A DNA stretch of 64,000 nt from an uncultured Alphaproteobacteria bacterium. GTDB lineage: Bacteria; Pseudomonadota; Alphaproteobacteria; Rhodospirillales; Rhodospirillaceae. Made by a program: the position numbers and the translations under genes. The DNA lies in assembly GCA_900079695.1 (NCBI GenBank), contig LT599022.1, positions 2,982,530 through 3,046,529 on the forward strand, in the 5' to 3' direction. Of this stretch, positions 35,308-43,795 are shown one piece after another. Below the pieces are notes generated by a model that ran no database searches, was not told the origin of the DNA, and saw only the letters and a program-made list of their open reading frames with translations. Within the stretch, counting starts at the first letter, position 1. Each line of letters starts with the position of its first letter.

Positions 35308-38300
35308 GGCATTAGCGGCCTGCCGTCGTCGCGCATCCACACGTACACCGCCGGGATCACCAGCAGGGTGAGCGCGGTGGAGGAGGCGAGGCCGAACAGC
35401 AGCGAGATCGCCAGGCCCTGGAAGATCGGGTCGAAGAGGATCGTCGCCGCGCCGATCATCGCCGCGAGGGCGGTCAGCAGGATCGGCTTGAAGCGCACCG
35501 CGCCCGCCTCCAGCAGGGTCTCGCGCAGGCTCTTGCCCGCACCCGCGCGGTGGCGGATGAAGTCGACGAGCAGGATCGAATTGCGCACGATGATTCCGGC
35601 GAGGGCGATGAAGCCGATCATCGAGGTGGCGGTGAACGGCGCGCCGAACAGCCAGTGGCCGAAGACGATGCCGATTAGCGTCAGCGGTACCGGGGTGAGG
35701 ATCACCAGCGGCAGGCGGAAGCTGCCGAACTGCCCCACCACCAGGATGTAGATGCCGAGGATCGCCACCGCGAACGCCGCCCCCATGTCGCGGAAGGTGA
35801 CGTAGGTGATCTCCCATTCGCCGTCCCAGAGGATCGAGACCCGGCTTTCGTCGCGCGGCTGGCCGTGCAGCGCCACCGCGGGCGGGCCGTCCGCGCCCCA
35901 GTCGGCGTCGCGGATCAGGTCGTCGACCGCGAGCATGCCGTAGATCGGGGCTTCGTAGTCGCCCGCCAGTTCGGCCATCACCATGTCGGCGAAGCGGCCG
36001 TCGCGGCGGAACAGGGTGGTCGAACCCTCCTCGCGGGTGACGCGCACCAGTTCGCCGAGTTCGACGACGCGGTTGCCGCCGGGGATCGCATCGGCGGGCA
36101 CCGGCGTCGCGGCGAGGCGTTCGGTCCAGGCGCGGTCGTCCTTGGGCAGGGCGACGACGATCGCGATCGGTTCCCGCTCCGCGCCGCGGTGCGAGTATCC
36201 CACCGGCACGCCGCCCAGCAGCGCGGCGATCGCATCGTAGACCGCGCCCTGCTCGACGCCGAGGAACTCCAGGCGGTCCTGATCGATGGCGATGCGCAGG
36301 CGCGGGCGCGGTTGTGCCCAGGAATCGTCGAGGTCGACGATGTACGGCACGCGCGCGAACAGCCCTTTCAGCTTTTCCGCGGCGGCGCGGCGCGCGGCCG
36401 CGTCGGGGCCGTAGACCTCGGCGAGCAGGGTCGCCAGGACCGGCGGCCCGGGCGGGACCTCGACCACCTTGAGCACCGACCCCGGGGGCAGGGGGAGGGC
36501 GCGCAGGCGGTCGCGCAGATCGACGGCGATCGCGTGGCTGGCGCGGCCGCGCGCGGCCTTGGGGGCGAGATTGAGTTGCATCTCGCCCATCTCCGGCGAT
36601 TGCCGCAGATAGGCGTGGCGCACCAGTCCGTTGAAGTTGAACGGCGCTGCGACGCCCGCGTAGACCTGCGCCGAGCGCGCTTCGGGCAACCCGGCGGCGA
36701 TTCGTGCGGCGGCGAAGAGGGTGCGCTCGGTGTCTTCCAGCGTCGCTCCGGCGGGCAGGGTGAGCATCACTGCCAGTTCCGACTTGTCGTCGAACGGCAG
36801 CAGCTTGACCGTCACCGCCTTGAGCGGAAACGCGAGGCAGGCGAGCACGGTGGCGATGCCGACCGCCGCGAGGAAGCGCCCGGCGGTGCGGCGGTCGCGG
36901 ATCACCGGCGCGGCGACGCGGCGGTAGAAGCGGCCGAGCTTGCCGCCGTCGGGCGCGTCGCCATGGGCGGAGGCGAGGAGGCGGACGCGGTCGAGGCGCA
37001 GCATCAGCCACGGCGCAACCGTCATCGCCACGAAGAACGAGAACAGCATCGCCGCCGAGGCGTTGACCGGAATCGGCGCCATGTACGGGCCCATCAGCCC
37101 GGAGATGAACAGCATCGGCAGAAGCGCGGCGATCACCGTGAGCGTCGCCACCACCGTCGGGTTGCCGACCTCGGCGACCGCCGCGACCGCCGCCTCGGCG
37201 CGGCTGCGGCCGTCGCGCATCGCCCAGTGGCGGGCGATGTTCTCGACCACGACGATGGCGTCGTCGACGAGGATGCCGATCGCGAAGATCAGCGCGAACA
37301 GACTGACGCGGTTGATGGTGTAGCCCATCACCCAGGACGCGACCAGGGTGAGGAGGATGGTGGCGGGAATCACCACCAGCGTCACCATCGCCTCGCGGCG
37401 GCCGATCGCCAGGGCGATCAGCAGCACGATCGAAACGGTCGCGAGGGCGAGGTGGAACAGCAGTTCGTCGGCCTTGTCGTCGGCGGTCCGGCCGTAGTCG
37501 CGGCTCACTTCGACCCGCACGTCGTCGGGGATCAGGCGGCCCTGCAGGTCCGCCACCCGCGCCCGCACCGCCTCGGCCACCACCACCGCGTTGGCGCCGC
37601 CGCGCTTCGCCACCGCGACCGTCGCCGCCGGGGTGCGCGTCCACGCGCCGTCCGCATCGGGGGCGAAGCTCCAGGCGCGGCGCTCCTCGGGCGCGTCGCC
37701 GACGACGACCCGGGCGACATCGCGCACGTAGACCGGGCGGCCGTCGCGGGTGGTCAGCAGCAGCAGGCCGATGTCCGGCATACCGGCGAGGGTGCGCCCG
37801 GCGGTCGCCTCGCGCGCCGTGCCGCCGTCGCGCACGCCGCCCGCGAGGAAGGCGCGGTTCGCGCCGCGCAGCTTGGCGGCGAGCTGTTCGAGGGTGACGC
37901 CGAACAGCGCGAGCTTTTCCGGATCGGGCTCGACGCGGATCTGCTCGCGCGCGCCGCCCGAGACGTAGGTGAGGCCGACGTCGTCGACCTTGATGAGTTC
38001 GAGGCGCAGCTTCTCGGCGAGCGCGGCGACGTCGCTCTGCCGCCAGCGCGCCGCCGCCTCGGGGCGCGGCGACAGGGTGAGGGTGACGACCGCGACGTCG
38101 TTGATGCCGCGCTTCACGATCAGCGGCTCGGGGATTCCCACCGGCATGCGGTCGAAGTTGGCGCGGATCCGCTCGTGGACGCGCAGCGCCGCGTCGTCTT
38201 CCGGAGTGCCGACCGCGAAGCGCACGGTCACGGTGACGCGGTCGTCGGCGGTCTGGCTGTAGACGTGCTCGACGCCGTCGATGCCCTTGACGATCGCCTC

Positions 38301-38516
38301 CAGCGGTCGCGTCACCAGTTCCACCGCGTCGGCGGCCTTGAGGCCGTCGGCGGCGACCAGCACGTCGACCATCGGTACGCTGATCTGCGGCTCCTCCTCG
38401 CGCGGGATCGTCGCCACCGCGAGCAGGCCCGCCACCAGCGCCGCGATCAGCATCAGCGGCGTCAGCGGCGAGGCGATGGTGGCGCGGGCGATGCGCCCCG
38501 AGATCCCGAGAGTCAT
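35304..38516 (-). CDS. RND-family efflux permease (AcrB/HAE type)
   Basis: A 1070-residue inner-membrane pump subunit of normal length with two repeats of membrane and periplasmic domains. The opening is a single helix followed by TIPREEEPQISVPMVDVLVA. The proton-relay aspartates are visible in AIGILVDDAIVVVENIARH. Length and motifs suit a drug or solvent exporter; heavy-metal CusA-type residues are not obvious. It overlaps the fusion-protein gene by 4 bases. No outer-membrane channel gene is adjacent, so a shared TolC-like protein is presumed. Confidence 0.93.
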   Translation of the reverse strand: MTLGISGRIARATIASPLTPLMLIAALVAGLLAVATIPREEEPQISVPMVDVLVAADGLKAADAVELVTRPLEAIVKGIDGVEHVYSQTADDRVTVTVRFAVGTPEDDAALRVHERIRANFDRMPVGIPEPLIVKRGINDVAVVTLTLSPRPEAAARWRQSDVAALAEKLRLELIKVDDVGLTYVSGGAREQIRVEPDPEKLALFGVTLEQLAAKLRGANRAFLAGGVRDGGTAREATAGRTLAGMPDIGLLLLTTRDGRPVYVRDVARVVVGDAPEERRAWSFAPDADGAWTRTPAATVAVAKRGGANAVVVAEAVRARVADLQGRLIPDDVRVEVSRDYGRTADDKADELLFHLALATVSIVLLIALAIGRREAMVTLVVIPATILLTLVASWVMGYTINRVSLFALIFAIGILVDDAIVVVENIARHWAMRDGRSRAEAAVAAVAEVGNPTVVATLTVIAALLPMLFISGLMGPYMAPIPVNASAAMLFSFFVAMTVAPWLMLRLDRVRLLASAHGDAPDGGKLGRFYRRVAAPVIRDRRTAGRFLAAVGIATVLACLAFPLKAVTVKLLPFDDKSELAVMLTLPAGATLEDTERTLFAAARIAAGLPEARSAQVYAGVAAPFNFNGLVRHAYLRQSPEMGEMQLNLAPKAARGRASHAIAVDLRDRLRALPLPPGSVLKVVEVPPGPPVLATLLAEVYGPDAAARRAAAEKLKGLFARVPYIVDLDDSWAQPRPRLRIAIDQDRLEFLGVEQGAVYDAIAALLGGVPVGYSHRGAEREPIAIVVALPKDDRAWTERLAATPVPADAIPGGNRVVELGELVRVTREEGSTTLFRRDGRFADMVMAELAGDYEAPIYGMLAVDDLIRDADWGADGPPAVALHGQPRDESRVSILWDGEWEITYVTFRDMGAAFAVAILGIYILVVGQFGSFRLPLVILTPVPLTLIGIVFGHWLFGAPFTATSMIGFIALAGIIVRNSILLVDFIRHRAGAGKSLRETLLEAGAVRFKPILLTALAAMIGAATILFDPIFQGLAISLLFGLASSTALTLLVIPAVYVWMRDDGRPLMP

Positions 38517-39502
38517 GGCCGCACCAGCACGTCGCCGGGCCGGAGACCCGAGAGGATTTCGAGACCGTCGGGGAGATCCGCGGAGGGGGCGGGACGCCCG
38601 CGCTGCACCGGCACCTCGACGGTCGCGCCGTCGGCGGCGCGCAGGCGGGCGTAGTCGAGGCCGAAGCGCACCGTCAGCAGATGCTCCGGCACCACCAGCG
38701 CGGCGCGCGCGCCGCCCGGCACCCACACCCGCACCCGCTGGCCGACGAAGCGGTCGGACAGGCCCTCGACCCGCGCGTCGGCGGTGACGCGGCCGTCGAC
38801 GATGTGCGGGTACACCAGGGTGACGACGCCGGCTCCGGTTCCGCCGCCGGTCAGATCTTCCCCGTCGAGGCGGATCGCATCCCCCGCCGCGAGGAATCGG
38901 GCGTGGCGTTCGGGCACGCTCAGGCGCACCATCAGCCCTTCGCCCGCGATCGTCGCCACGGTTTCGCCCGCCATCACCACCGAGCCGGTCGCCACCGGCA
39001 CCGTCAGCACCCGTCCGGCGGCGGGCGCGGCGACCTCGCCCTCGGCGGTCTGCCGGTCGAGCACCGCGCGCTCGGCGGTGCGGGCCTTCAGGGACTGGGT
39101 CGCCACAGAAACTCCGGTGCGCAGTTCGTCGATCCGGGATTTCGCCACGTAGCCGCCCGCGAGCAGCGGTTCGGCGCGCGCGAGATCGGTCTGCGCCTGG
39201 GCGAGCTGGGCCTTGAGCCCGGCGATCTCAGCGTCGAGGGCGGCGATGCGCAGGCCGATCTTTTCGTCGGCGACCACCGCCACCACCTGGCCGCGCTCCA
39301 CCCGGTCGCCCTCGCGCACCGAAAGGCGGACGACGGTACCGCCGGTGCGTACCCGGGCAGGCACCTCGCGCACCGCCTCGACGGTGGCGAACACCGCCTT
39401 CTCGTCGCGCAGCCGGGTTTCGGAAACCGTGAAGTCTTCCGCGCCGAAAGCGGGCGCGGACGCGACCGCCAGGGCGGCGATCGCCAGAAGCGTCGAACGC
39501 AT
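38513..39502 (-). CDS. RND efflux membrane-fusion (periplasmic adaptor) protein
   Basis: A 329-residue HlyD/AcrA-type adaptor. Residues 1-20 are a signal peptide ending in APAFGAED; no lipobox. A lipoyl/barrel-sandwich domain is split by a short coiled hairpin (IAALDAEIAGLKAQLAQAQT), followed by a beta-barrel (VVTLVYPHIVDGRVTADARV). It links the RND pump to the outer-membrane channel. The stop overlaps the pump start by 4 bases. Confidence 0.9.
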   Translation of the reverse strand: MRSTLLAIAALAVASAPAFGAEDFTVSETRLRDEKAVFATVEAVREVPARVRTGGTVVRLSVREGDRVERGQVVAVVADEKIGLRIAALDAEIAGLKAQLAQAQTDLARAEPLLAGGYVAKSRIDELRTGVSVATQSLKARTAERAVLDRQTAEGEVAAPAAGRVLTVPVATGSVVMAGETVATIAGEGLMVRLSVPERHARFLAAGDAIRLDGEDLTGGGTGAGVVTLVYPHIVDGRVTADARVEGLSDRFVGQRVRVWVPGGARAALVVPEHLLTVRFGLDYARLRAADGATVEVPVQRGRPAPSADLPDGLEILSGLRPGDVLVRP

Positions 39503-39554
39503 GCCGGAAACTCCTTACGGAAGGACGACCGGTTCGAATCTAGGTGGCCTTGAA

Positions 39555-39576
39555 TATATTCGCAATACTTAATATA
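39555..39576. promoter_or_regulatory. AT-rich inverted repeat in a divergent promoter region
   Basis: TATATT-N10-AATATA, an AT-rich island in high-GC DNA, between the efflux adaptor and the DUF2892 gene. DUF2892 genes are often controlled by BigR/ArsR-type sulfide-responsive repressors that bind AT-rich inverted repeats; that link is inference and no such regulator is in the window. Confidence 0.35.
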
Positions 39577-39611
39577 TGCAGAGTCTCGAAACCACTCCGG
39601 GACTATGCATC

Positions 39612-39815
39612 ATGAATCTCGACAAATCGGTCGTGTCGTTCGCCGGCGCGATGGTGCTCGCGGGCGTCGCCCTCGGCTACTGGGTCAGCCCCTGGGGATA
39701 TGCGCTCTCCGCCCTGATCGGCCTCAACCTGTTTCAGGCGGGCTTCACCGGCTTCTGCCCGGCGGCGGTGCTGTTGAAGAAGCTCGGAGTGCCGCCGGGC
39801 AACGCGTTTCGCTGA
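39612..39815 (+). CDS. DUF2892 (YgaP-type membrane) protein
   Basis: A 67-residue protein with two membrane helices (VVSFAGAMVLAGVALGYWVS and ALSALIGLNLFQAGFTGFCP) and the closing PAAVLLKKLGV block typical of DUF2892. Family members are found alone or fused to rhodanese domains in sulfur-stress loci. The ATG at 39612 (MNLDKSVVSF) matches the family start; ATG 39576 would add 12 residues. No rhodanese gene is adjacent. Confidence 0.82.
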   Translation: MNLDKSVVSFAGAMVLAGVALGYWVSPWGYALSALIGLNLFQAGFTGFCPAAVLLKKLGVPPGNAFR

Positions 39816-39821
39816 GCCGCC

Positions 39822-40667
39822 TCACAGGCGGGCGTAGCCGGACCACGCCATCGCCACCCCGACGACGCCGATCAGCGCCGCCGAGGCATATGGCGCGGCG
39901 CGGAACAGCGCGTCGATCCGGGTGGTGCGCGCTGCCGCGTAACGCAGTCCGATCGTGGTCGCCATCCCCACCGCCACCAGGGTGATGGCCAGCCCGATGC
40001 TGAACGCCGCCACCAGGGTGATGCCGAGCGCCAGTTTCTTGAGGTGCAGGCAGAGGATCAGCACGGTGATCGCCGCCGGGCAGGGGATCATGCCGCCGGT
40101 GAGGCCGAACAGAATCGTCTGCCCGGTGGTGGTGGCGCCGCCGGAGAACCGTCGCGCGATCTCCGCCGCGTGGGCGCGCGCGTGGGCGTCGCCCGCTTCG
40201 GCGGGCGCCGGGTGGGCGTGCGCGTGATCGTGATGGTGGCCGTGGTCGTGAGGATGGTCGTGGTCATGATCATGGGGATGACCGTGCGCGTGCTCGTGAT
40301 CGTGGTGGCCGTGGCCGTCGTGCGCGCGGGCGGCGCGGGCGCGCAGATAGATCCACGCGCCCATCAGCACGATCGCCGCGCCGGAGCCGATCATGAACCA
40401 GGGCTCCAGGCGCTCGCCGATCAGGGCGTCGCCGTAGACCAGCGCGAGGATCGCCAGCACCCACACGATCACGGTGTGCGACGCGGCGGCGGAGACGCCG
40501 AGCAGCGCCGCCTGCGCGGGCGTGCCGCGCACCGCGATGATGAACGCCGCCATCATCGTCTTCGAGTGCCCGGGTTCGAGGCCGTGCAGCGCGCCGAGCA
40601 GCAGCGCGGCGGCGAACAGCGCGAGCGGCGAGGCCGCCCCCGCCTCGATCAGCGAGACGAGATCCAT
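39822..40667 (-). CDS. NicO/RcnA-type nickel-cobalt exporter
   Basis: A 281-residue membrane protein of about six helices. Early block GALHGLEPGHSKTMMAAFI carries the family HxxxxGH-like metal-path residues, and a very His-rich cytoplasmic or loop region covers about residues 116-152 (HGHHDHEHAHGHPHDHDHDH). The second half has GGMIPCPAAITVLILCLHL. RcnA/NicO proteins export or move Ni(II) and Co(II). It is 12 bases downstream of a RcnR/CsoR-type regulator, so the pair looks like a metal-efflux operon next to a metal importer. Confidence 0.9.
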   Translation of the reverse strand: MDLVSLIEAGAASPLALFAAALLLGALHGLEPGHSKTMMAAFIIAVRGTPAQAALLGVSAAASHTVIVWVLAILALVYGDALIGERLEPWFMIGSGAAIVLMGAWIYLRARAARAHDGHGHHDHEHAHGHPHDHDHDHPHDHGHHHDHAHAHPAPAEAGDAHARAHAAEIARRFSGGATTTGQTILFGLTGGMIPCPAAITVLILCLHLKKLALGITLVAAFSIGLAITLVAVGMATTIGLRYAAARTTRIDALFRAAPYASAALIGVVGVAMAWSGYARL

Positions 40668-40679
40668 GATCCGCCCTCC

Positions 40680-40949
40680 TCAGAGATACTTCGCGATCGC
40701 CTGGAACTCGCGGAGGGTTTCCGCGGGGTCCTGGCCGTCGGCGAGGTGGGATTCGAGGCAATGGTCGATGTGGTCGCGGATGAAGGTCTGCTTGGCGCTC
40801 TTCATCGCCGCCTCGACCGCGTGCATCTGCTGCGCCACGTCGGCGCAGGGGCGGCCGTCCTCGATCATCGCGACGATCGCGCGGAGGTGGCCCTCGGCGC
40901 GCTTCAGGCGCTTCACCACTTCGGCGTGGCTTTCGTGAACGTGGGGCAT
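40680..40949 (-). CDS. RcnR/CsoR-family metal-sensing repressor
   Basis: An 89-residue all-helical repressor. From MPHVHESHAEVVKRLKRAEG the candidate metal ligands are His3, His21, Cys35, His60 and Cys64. RcnR uses His3, Cys35, His60 and His64, so this protein has a Cys at the last position, closer to InrS/CsoR-type sites. Combined with the NicO exporter it most likely senses Ni or Co. A G-tract operator sits just upstream. The ATG at 40958 would add three residues. Confidence 0.88.
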   Translation of the reverse strand: MPHVHESHAEVVKRLKRAEGHLRAIVAMIEDGRPCADVAQQMHAVEAAMKSAKQTFIRDHIDHCLESHLADGQDPAETLREFQAIAKYL

Positions 40950-40957
40950 CGGCAGCA

Positions 40958-40984
40958 TCCTATCCTGGGGGAGGGGATATATAT
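40958..40984. promoter_or_regulatory. candidate RcnR/CsoR-type operator
   Basis: The segment TATCCTGGGGGAGGGGATAT (40961-40980) has the G-tract flanked by AT-rich inverted ends that RcnR/CsoR-family repressors recognise. It lies directly before the regulator start on the minus strand, consistent with autoregulation of the regulator-exporter operon. Confidence 0.6.
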
Positions 40985-41009
40985 GGGCATGAAAAAAATG
41001 CGCTTCGCC

Positions 41010-41705
41010 TCACTGGGCGGCGACGCGGCAGCAGTCGTGGTCGGGGCCGCCGTCGGGGGCTTCGAGACGGCCGTGTTCCAGGCGGATCGACCGCGTCACC
41101 ACCTTGGCGCGGAAGTGCGGATCGTGGGAGACGATCACCATCGCCTGCGGCAAGCCGCAGAGAATCTCGACGAGGCGCTCGGTGGTGCGTTCGTCGAGCG
41201 CGTTGGTGGGTTCGTCGAGCAGCAGCACGTCGGGCTCCATCGCCAGCACCGCGGCGAGGGTGACGAGGCGCTTCTCGCCGCCCGAGAGCTTGTGGGTGAT
41301 GCGGTTGCGGAAGGCGGAGAGGTTCAGGTTCTCCAGAACCCGGTCGACGATCTCCGCCGCCTCGGCGCGGCTCTTGCCGAGGTTGAGCGGGCCGAACGCG
41401 ACGTCTTCCGCCACCGTCGGGCAGAACAGCTGGTCGTCGGGGTCCTGGAACACCAGACCGGCGCGGCGGCGGACTTCGTGGAAATCGGCCTCGGCGCGGC
41501 GCGGTGCGCCGAACGCTACCACCTCGCCCGCGTCGGGTTTGAGCAGGCCGACCATGATGTGCAGCAGCGTGCTCTTGCCCGCGCCGTTGAAGCCGGTGAG
41601 GCACAGGCGCTCGCCCGCGTCGAGGCGGAAGTCGACGCCGTCGAGCACCGCCGGGCGGCCGGGGTAGCCGAAACGGATGCCCTTGAGGTCAAAAAGCGGC
41701 GACAT
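41010..41705 (-). CDS. cbiO: nickel/cobalt ECF transporter ATPase CbiO
   Basis: A 231-residue ABC ATPase. Walker A GFNGAGKST, Q-loop GLVFQDPDDQLFCPTVAED (the PDDQ form is typical of ECF ATPases), signature KLSGGEKRLV, Walker B VLLLDEPTNALD and H-loop VSHD. It powers CbiQ and CbiM. ATG 41705 (MSPLFDLKGIRF) has GGAG at good spacing; ATG 41711 is two codons earlier. It overlaps the cbiQ 3' end by 17 bases. Confidence 0.93.
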   Translation of the reverse strand: MSPLFDLKGIRFGYPGRPAVLDGVDFRLDAGERLCLTGFNGAGKSTLLHIMVGLLKPDAGEVVAFGAPRRAEADFHEVRRRAGLVFQDPDDQLFCPTVAEDVAFGPLNLGKSRAEAAEIVDRVLENLNLSAFRNRITHKLSGGEKRLVTLAAVLAMEPDVLLLDEPTNALDERTTERLVEILCGLPQAMVIVSHDPHFRAKVVTRSIRLEHGRLEAPDGGPDHDCCRVAAQ

Positions 41706-42477
41706 CGGCATACTCCATGAACAGCAGTCCGGCCACGAACAGGGCGGCGACGAGCGCGAATCCGGCATCGCGGCGATGGTAGTGCAGGGTGTCGAGAACC
41801 GCCAGCCGTCCGGAGAAGCCGCGGCATTTCATCGCCGCGAGAATCCGCTCCGAACGTTCCAGCGCCCGCACCAGCATCATGCCGATGAGGTAGCCGAAGC
41901 TGCGGTAGGTGTGGCGGGTGTTGGCGGGGCGGAAGCCGCGCGCCCGCATCGCCAATCGCATGCGCTGGTATTCCTGATGGATCACGTCGATGTAGCGCAC
42001 CGTGAACAGCATCAGGTGAACGAGGTTCTCCGGTACCTTGAGGCGGTAGAGCGCGTGGCCGAGGGTCACCGGCTCCATGGTGCCGACCAGCGCCATCGCC
42101 GCGAGGACGATCGCGTTGGCCTTGAGCGCGATCTGCGCGGCGAGCACGAACCCCTCGCGCGTCGCCGGAAAGCCCGCGACCGTCAGCACCGTCGCGCCCG
42201 GCGTGGTGAACGGCAGCAGGGCGAGCATGAAGACGATGAAGCCGTCCATCATCGCCACCCGCTTGAGGGTGGGGAGCGGCGCCATGTCGGCGAGGCGCAT
42301 CAGAACGAGGCCGCCCGCCAGCGCCGTCAGCAGCGGCGGGAAGGCCTTCAGCGCCACCACCGCGACCGCGAACGCGCAGACCGCGACGATCCGCGCCCGC
42401 GGGTCGAGGCGGCGGACGATCGTCCGTCCCGCCTCGGGGATCTCCTCCGCATCGACGGCGAAGACCTGGTGCGCCAT
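41689..42477 (-). CDS. cbiQ: nickel/cobalt ECF transporter transmembrane protein CbiQ
   Basis: A 262-residue EcfT-type protein with about five hydrophobic helices. The coupling motifs are visible as MRARGF (residues near 175) and MKCRGF (near 215), the Ala-Arg-Gly type signature in which the second copy has Cys in place of Ala. These helices contact the CbiO ATPases. Lies between cbiL (3-base gap) and cbiO (overlap). Confidence 0.92.
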   Translation of the reverse strand: MAHQVFAVDAEEIPEAGRTIVRRLDPRARIVAVCAFAVAVVALKAFPPLLTALAGGLVLMRLADMAPLPTLKRVAMMDGFIVFMLALLPFTTPGATVLTVAGFPATREGFVLAAQIALKANAIVLAAMALVGTMEPVTLGHALYRLKVPENLVHLMLFTVRYIDVIHQEYQRMRLAMRARGFRPANTRHTYRSFGYLIGMMLVRALERSERILAAMKCRGFSGRLAVLDTLHYHRRDAGFALVAALFVAGLLFMEYADVAAF

Positions 42478-42480
42478 GGT

Positions 42481-43044
42481 TCAGGCGGTTCCCTTGCGGC
42501 GGGCGGCGACGTAGAAGCCGATCCCGAACAGGCCGACGATGTAGCCGATGCCGCCGAGAATCGTCTGGAGATCGTTCTTTTCCTTGTACTCGAAGATCTC
42601 CTGGCGCAGCGGCTTCATCTCGCGGCGCACCTGCTCGCCGACGATCCGGGTGAGTTCGGCGACGTCGACGCCGCTCGCGGCGGCCGGAGCGGGCGAGGCG
42701 TCCGCCGCAACCGCCGGAGCGGGCGCGCCCTCGACCGCGAAGGTGGTGGTGCCGACGTGACCGGCGCCGAGGTTGGCGCGGAAGGTGAGCGAGCCCGGCG
42801 CGGAGGGCTTGTAGACGAAGACGCCGTCCTTGTCGGTCCTGGTTTCGCCGATCTTGGCGCCGGAGGCGTCGAACACCTCGACGAGGGTGTCCTGCGACAT
42901 CGTGCCGTCGGAGAAGCCGAGCTCGCCCTCGACGGAGTCGCCGCTCTGGTAGGCGTCCATCACCACCTTGTGGGCGAACGCGGGCTGGGCGGTGGCGAGC
43001 ATCGCCGCGGCGGCGGCGGATACCGCGATGGTTTCGAACTTCAT
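42481..43044 (-). CDS. cbiL: CbiL-type periplasmic component of the nickel/cobalt importer
   Basis: A 187-residue protein. Signal peptide residues 1-24 (ends AQPAFA), so the mature chain would begin with His (HKVVMDAYQSGD). A carboxypeptidase-regulatory-like beta domain follows (FDASGAKIGETRTDKDGVFV), then an Ala/Pro-rich linker, an amphipathic helix (VGEQVRREMKPLRQEIFEYK) and a C-terminal membrane anchor (GGIGYIVGLFGIGFYVAARR). In CbiKLMQO systems CbiL takes the place of CbiN next to CbiM. Confidence 0.85.
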   Translation of the reverse strand: MKFETIAVSAAAAAMLATAQPAFAHKVVMDAYQSGDSVEGELGFSDGTMSQDTLVEVFDASGAKIGETRTDKDGVFVYKPSAPGSLTFRANLGAGHVGTTTFAVEGAPAPAVAADASPAPAAASGVDVAELTRIVGEQVRREMKPLRQEIFEYKEKNDLQTILGGIGYIVGLFGIGFYVAARRKGTA

Positions 43045-43048
43045 AATC

Positions 43049-43654
43049 TCAAACCTCCGAACGCAGCAGCTCGGGCTTGACCCGGGCGGCGAGGAACACC
43101 ACCGCGGCGGAAATCGCCGCCTCGATCGCCATGATCGGAACGTGGGCGAAGAATACCAGTTTGGCGGCGGGAATGAACTGCTCGCCCGAAAGGCCGAGCG
43201 CCACCGCGACGCAGGCGGTGGTCATCGCGATCGCGAACGCGCCGCCGAAGGCGGCCCAGGCGGCGGCGATCTTGGGGTTGGGATTGGCGCAGCCGCGCCG
43301 GGTGGCGTAGTAGGCGAGTACCGCCGGGAAGGCGATGTTGAAGGTGTTGACGCCGAGCACGGTGATGCCGCCGAAGCCGAAGAAGACCGCCTGCAGCAGC
43401 AGGCCGATGAACAGCGCCGGGAACGCCGCCCAGCCGAGGATCAACCCCGCGAGTCCGTTCATGATCAGGTGGACCGACGACGGCCCGACCGGCACGTGCA
43501 CCAGGGAGGCGACGAAGAAGGTCGCGCTCAGCACGCCCGCCGCGGGGATCTTCTCGACCGGGAGGCGCTTCAGCCCGAGGGCGATTCCCCCCGCCGCGAG
43601 AACGCCGCCCGCGATCACCACTTCGGTGCTCAACGCCCCATCGACGATATGCAT
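43049..43654 (-). CDS. cbiM: nickel/cobalt ECF transporter substrate-binding membrane protein CbiM
   Basis: A 201-residue S-component. It begins MHIVDGALS: Met1-His2 of CbiM/NikM threads into the protein and binds the metal, and this start is invariant, which fixes the start codon at 43654. Later conserved parts are VHVPVGPSSVHLIMNGLAGL and FFGFGGITVLGVNTFNIAFP. Ligand Ni or Co; the exporter next door and lack of cobalamin genes favour Ni. Confidence 0.95.
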   Translation of the reverse strand: MHIVDGALSTEVVIAGGVLAAGGIALGLKRLPVEKIPAAGVLSATFFVASLVHVPVGPSSVHLIMNGLAGLILGWAAFPALFIGLLLQAVFFGFGGITVLGVNTFNIAFPAVLAYYATRRGCANPNPKIAAAWAAFGGAFAIAMTTACVAVALGLSGEQFIPAAKLVFFAHVPIMAIEAAISAAVVFLAARVKPELLRSEV

Positions 43655-43702
43655 TGCGAAAGTCCTCCGTTCGCGCCCATACGGCCCCCGGCGGCGCGAA
43701 AC

Positions 43703-43743
43703 ACTATAACGTGGGGGCGGAAACTACCCTCGGTTCCGCCACG
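43703..43743 (-). promoter_or_regulatory. candidate cbiM promoter with overlapping inverted repeat
   Basis: On the minus strand TATAGT (43703-43708) is a plausible -10. Just upstream the arms CGTGG(GG)GCGGAA and TTCCGCCACG (43710-43743) form an imperfect inverted repeat over the -35 zone, where a repressor would act. It lies between the cbiK terminator-like hairpin and cbiM. Metal control is inferred only from context. Confidence 0.4.
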
Positions 43744-43754
43744 GCGCAACCGGG

Positions 43755-43789
43755 AAAACCGCCGGCGGCCCGCGCGAGGGGCCGCCGGC
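43755..43789 (-). terminator. hairpin after cbiK, terminator or attenuator
   Basis: An 11-base perfect stem GCCGGCGGCCC / GGGCCGCCGGC (43761-43771 and 43779-43789). Read on the minus strand it is followed by GGTTTT. It lies just past the cbiK stop and may end or damp transcription into cbiM. Confidence 0.65.
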
Positions 43790-43795
43790 ATCCGG

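Noticed and set aside
32818-37644. Very long minus-strand open frame of about 1600 codons
   Set aside because: It crosses the ABC exporter, the acyltransferase and the RND pump in a wrong frame, is rich in Arg, Gly and Pro, and overlaps well-supported genes.
35865-38654. Plus-strand open frame of about 930 codons opposite the RND pump
   Set aside because: Composition dominated by His, Arg, Asp and Gly; the opposite strand encodes a clear RND permease.
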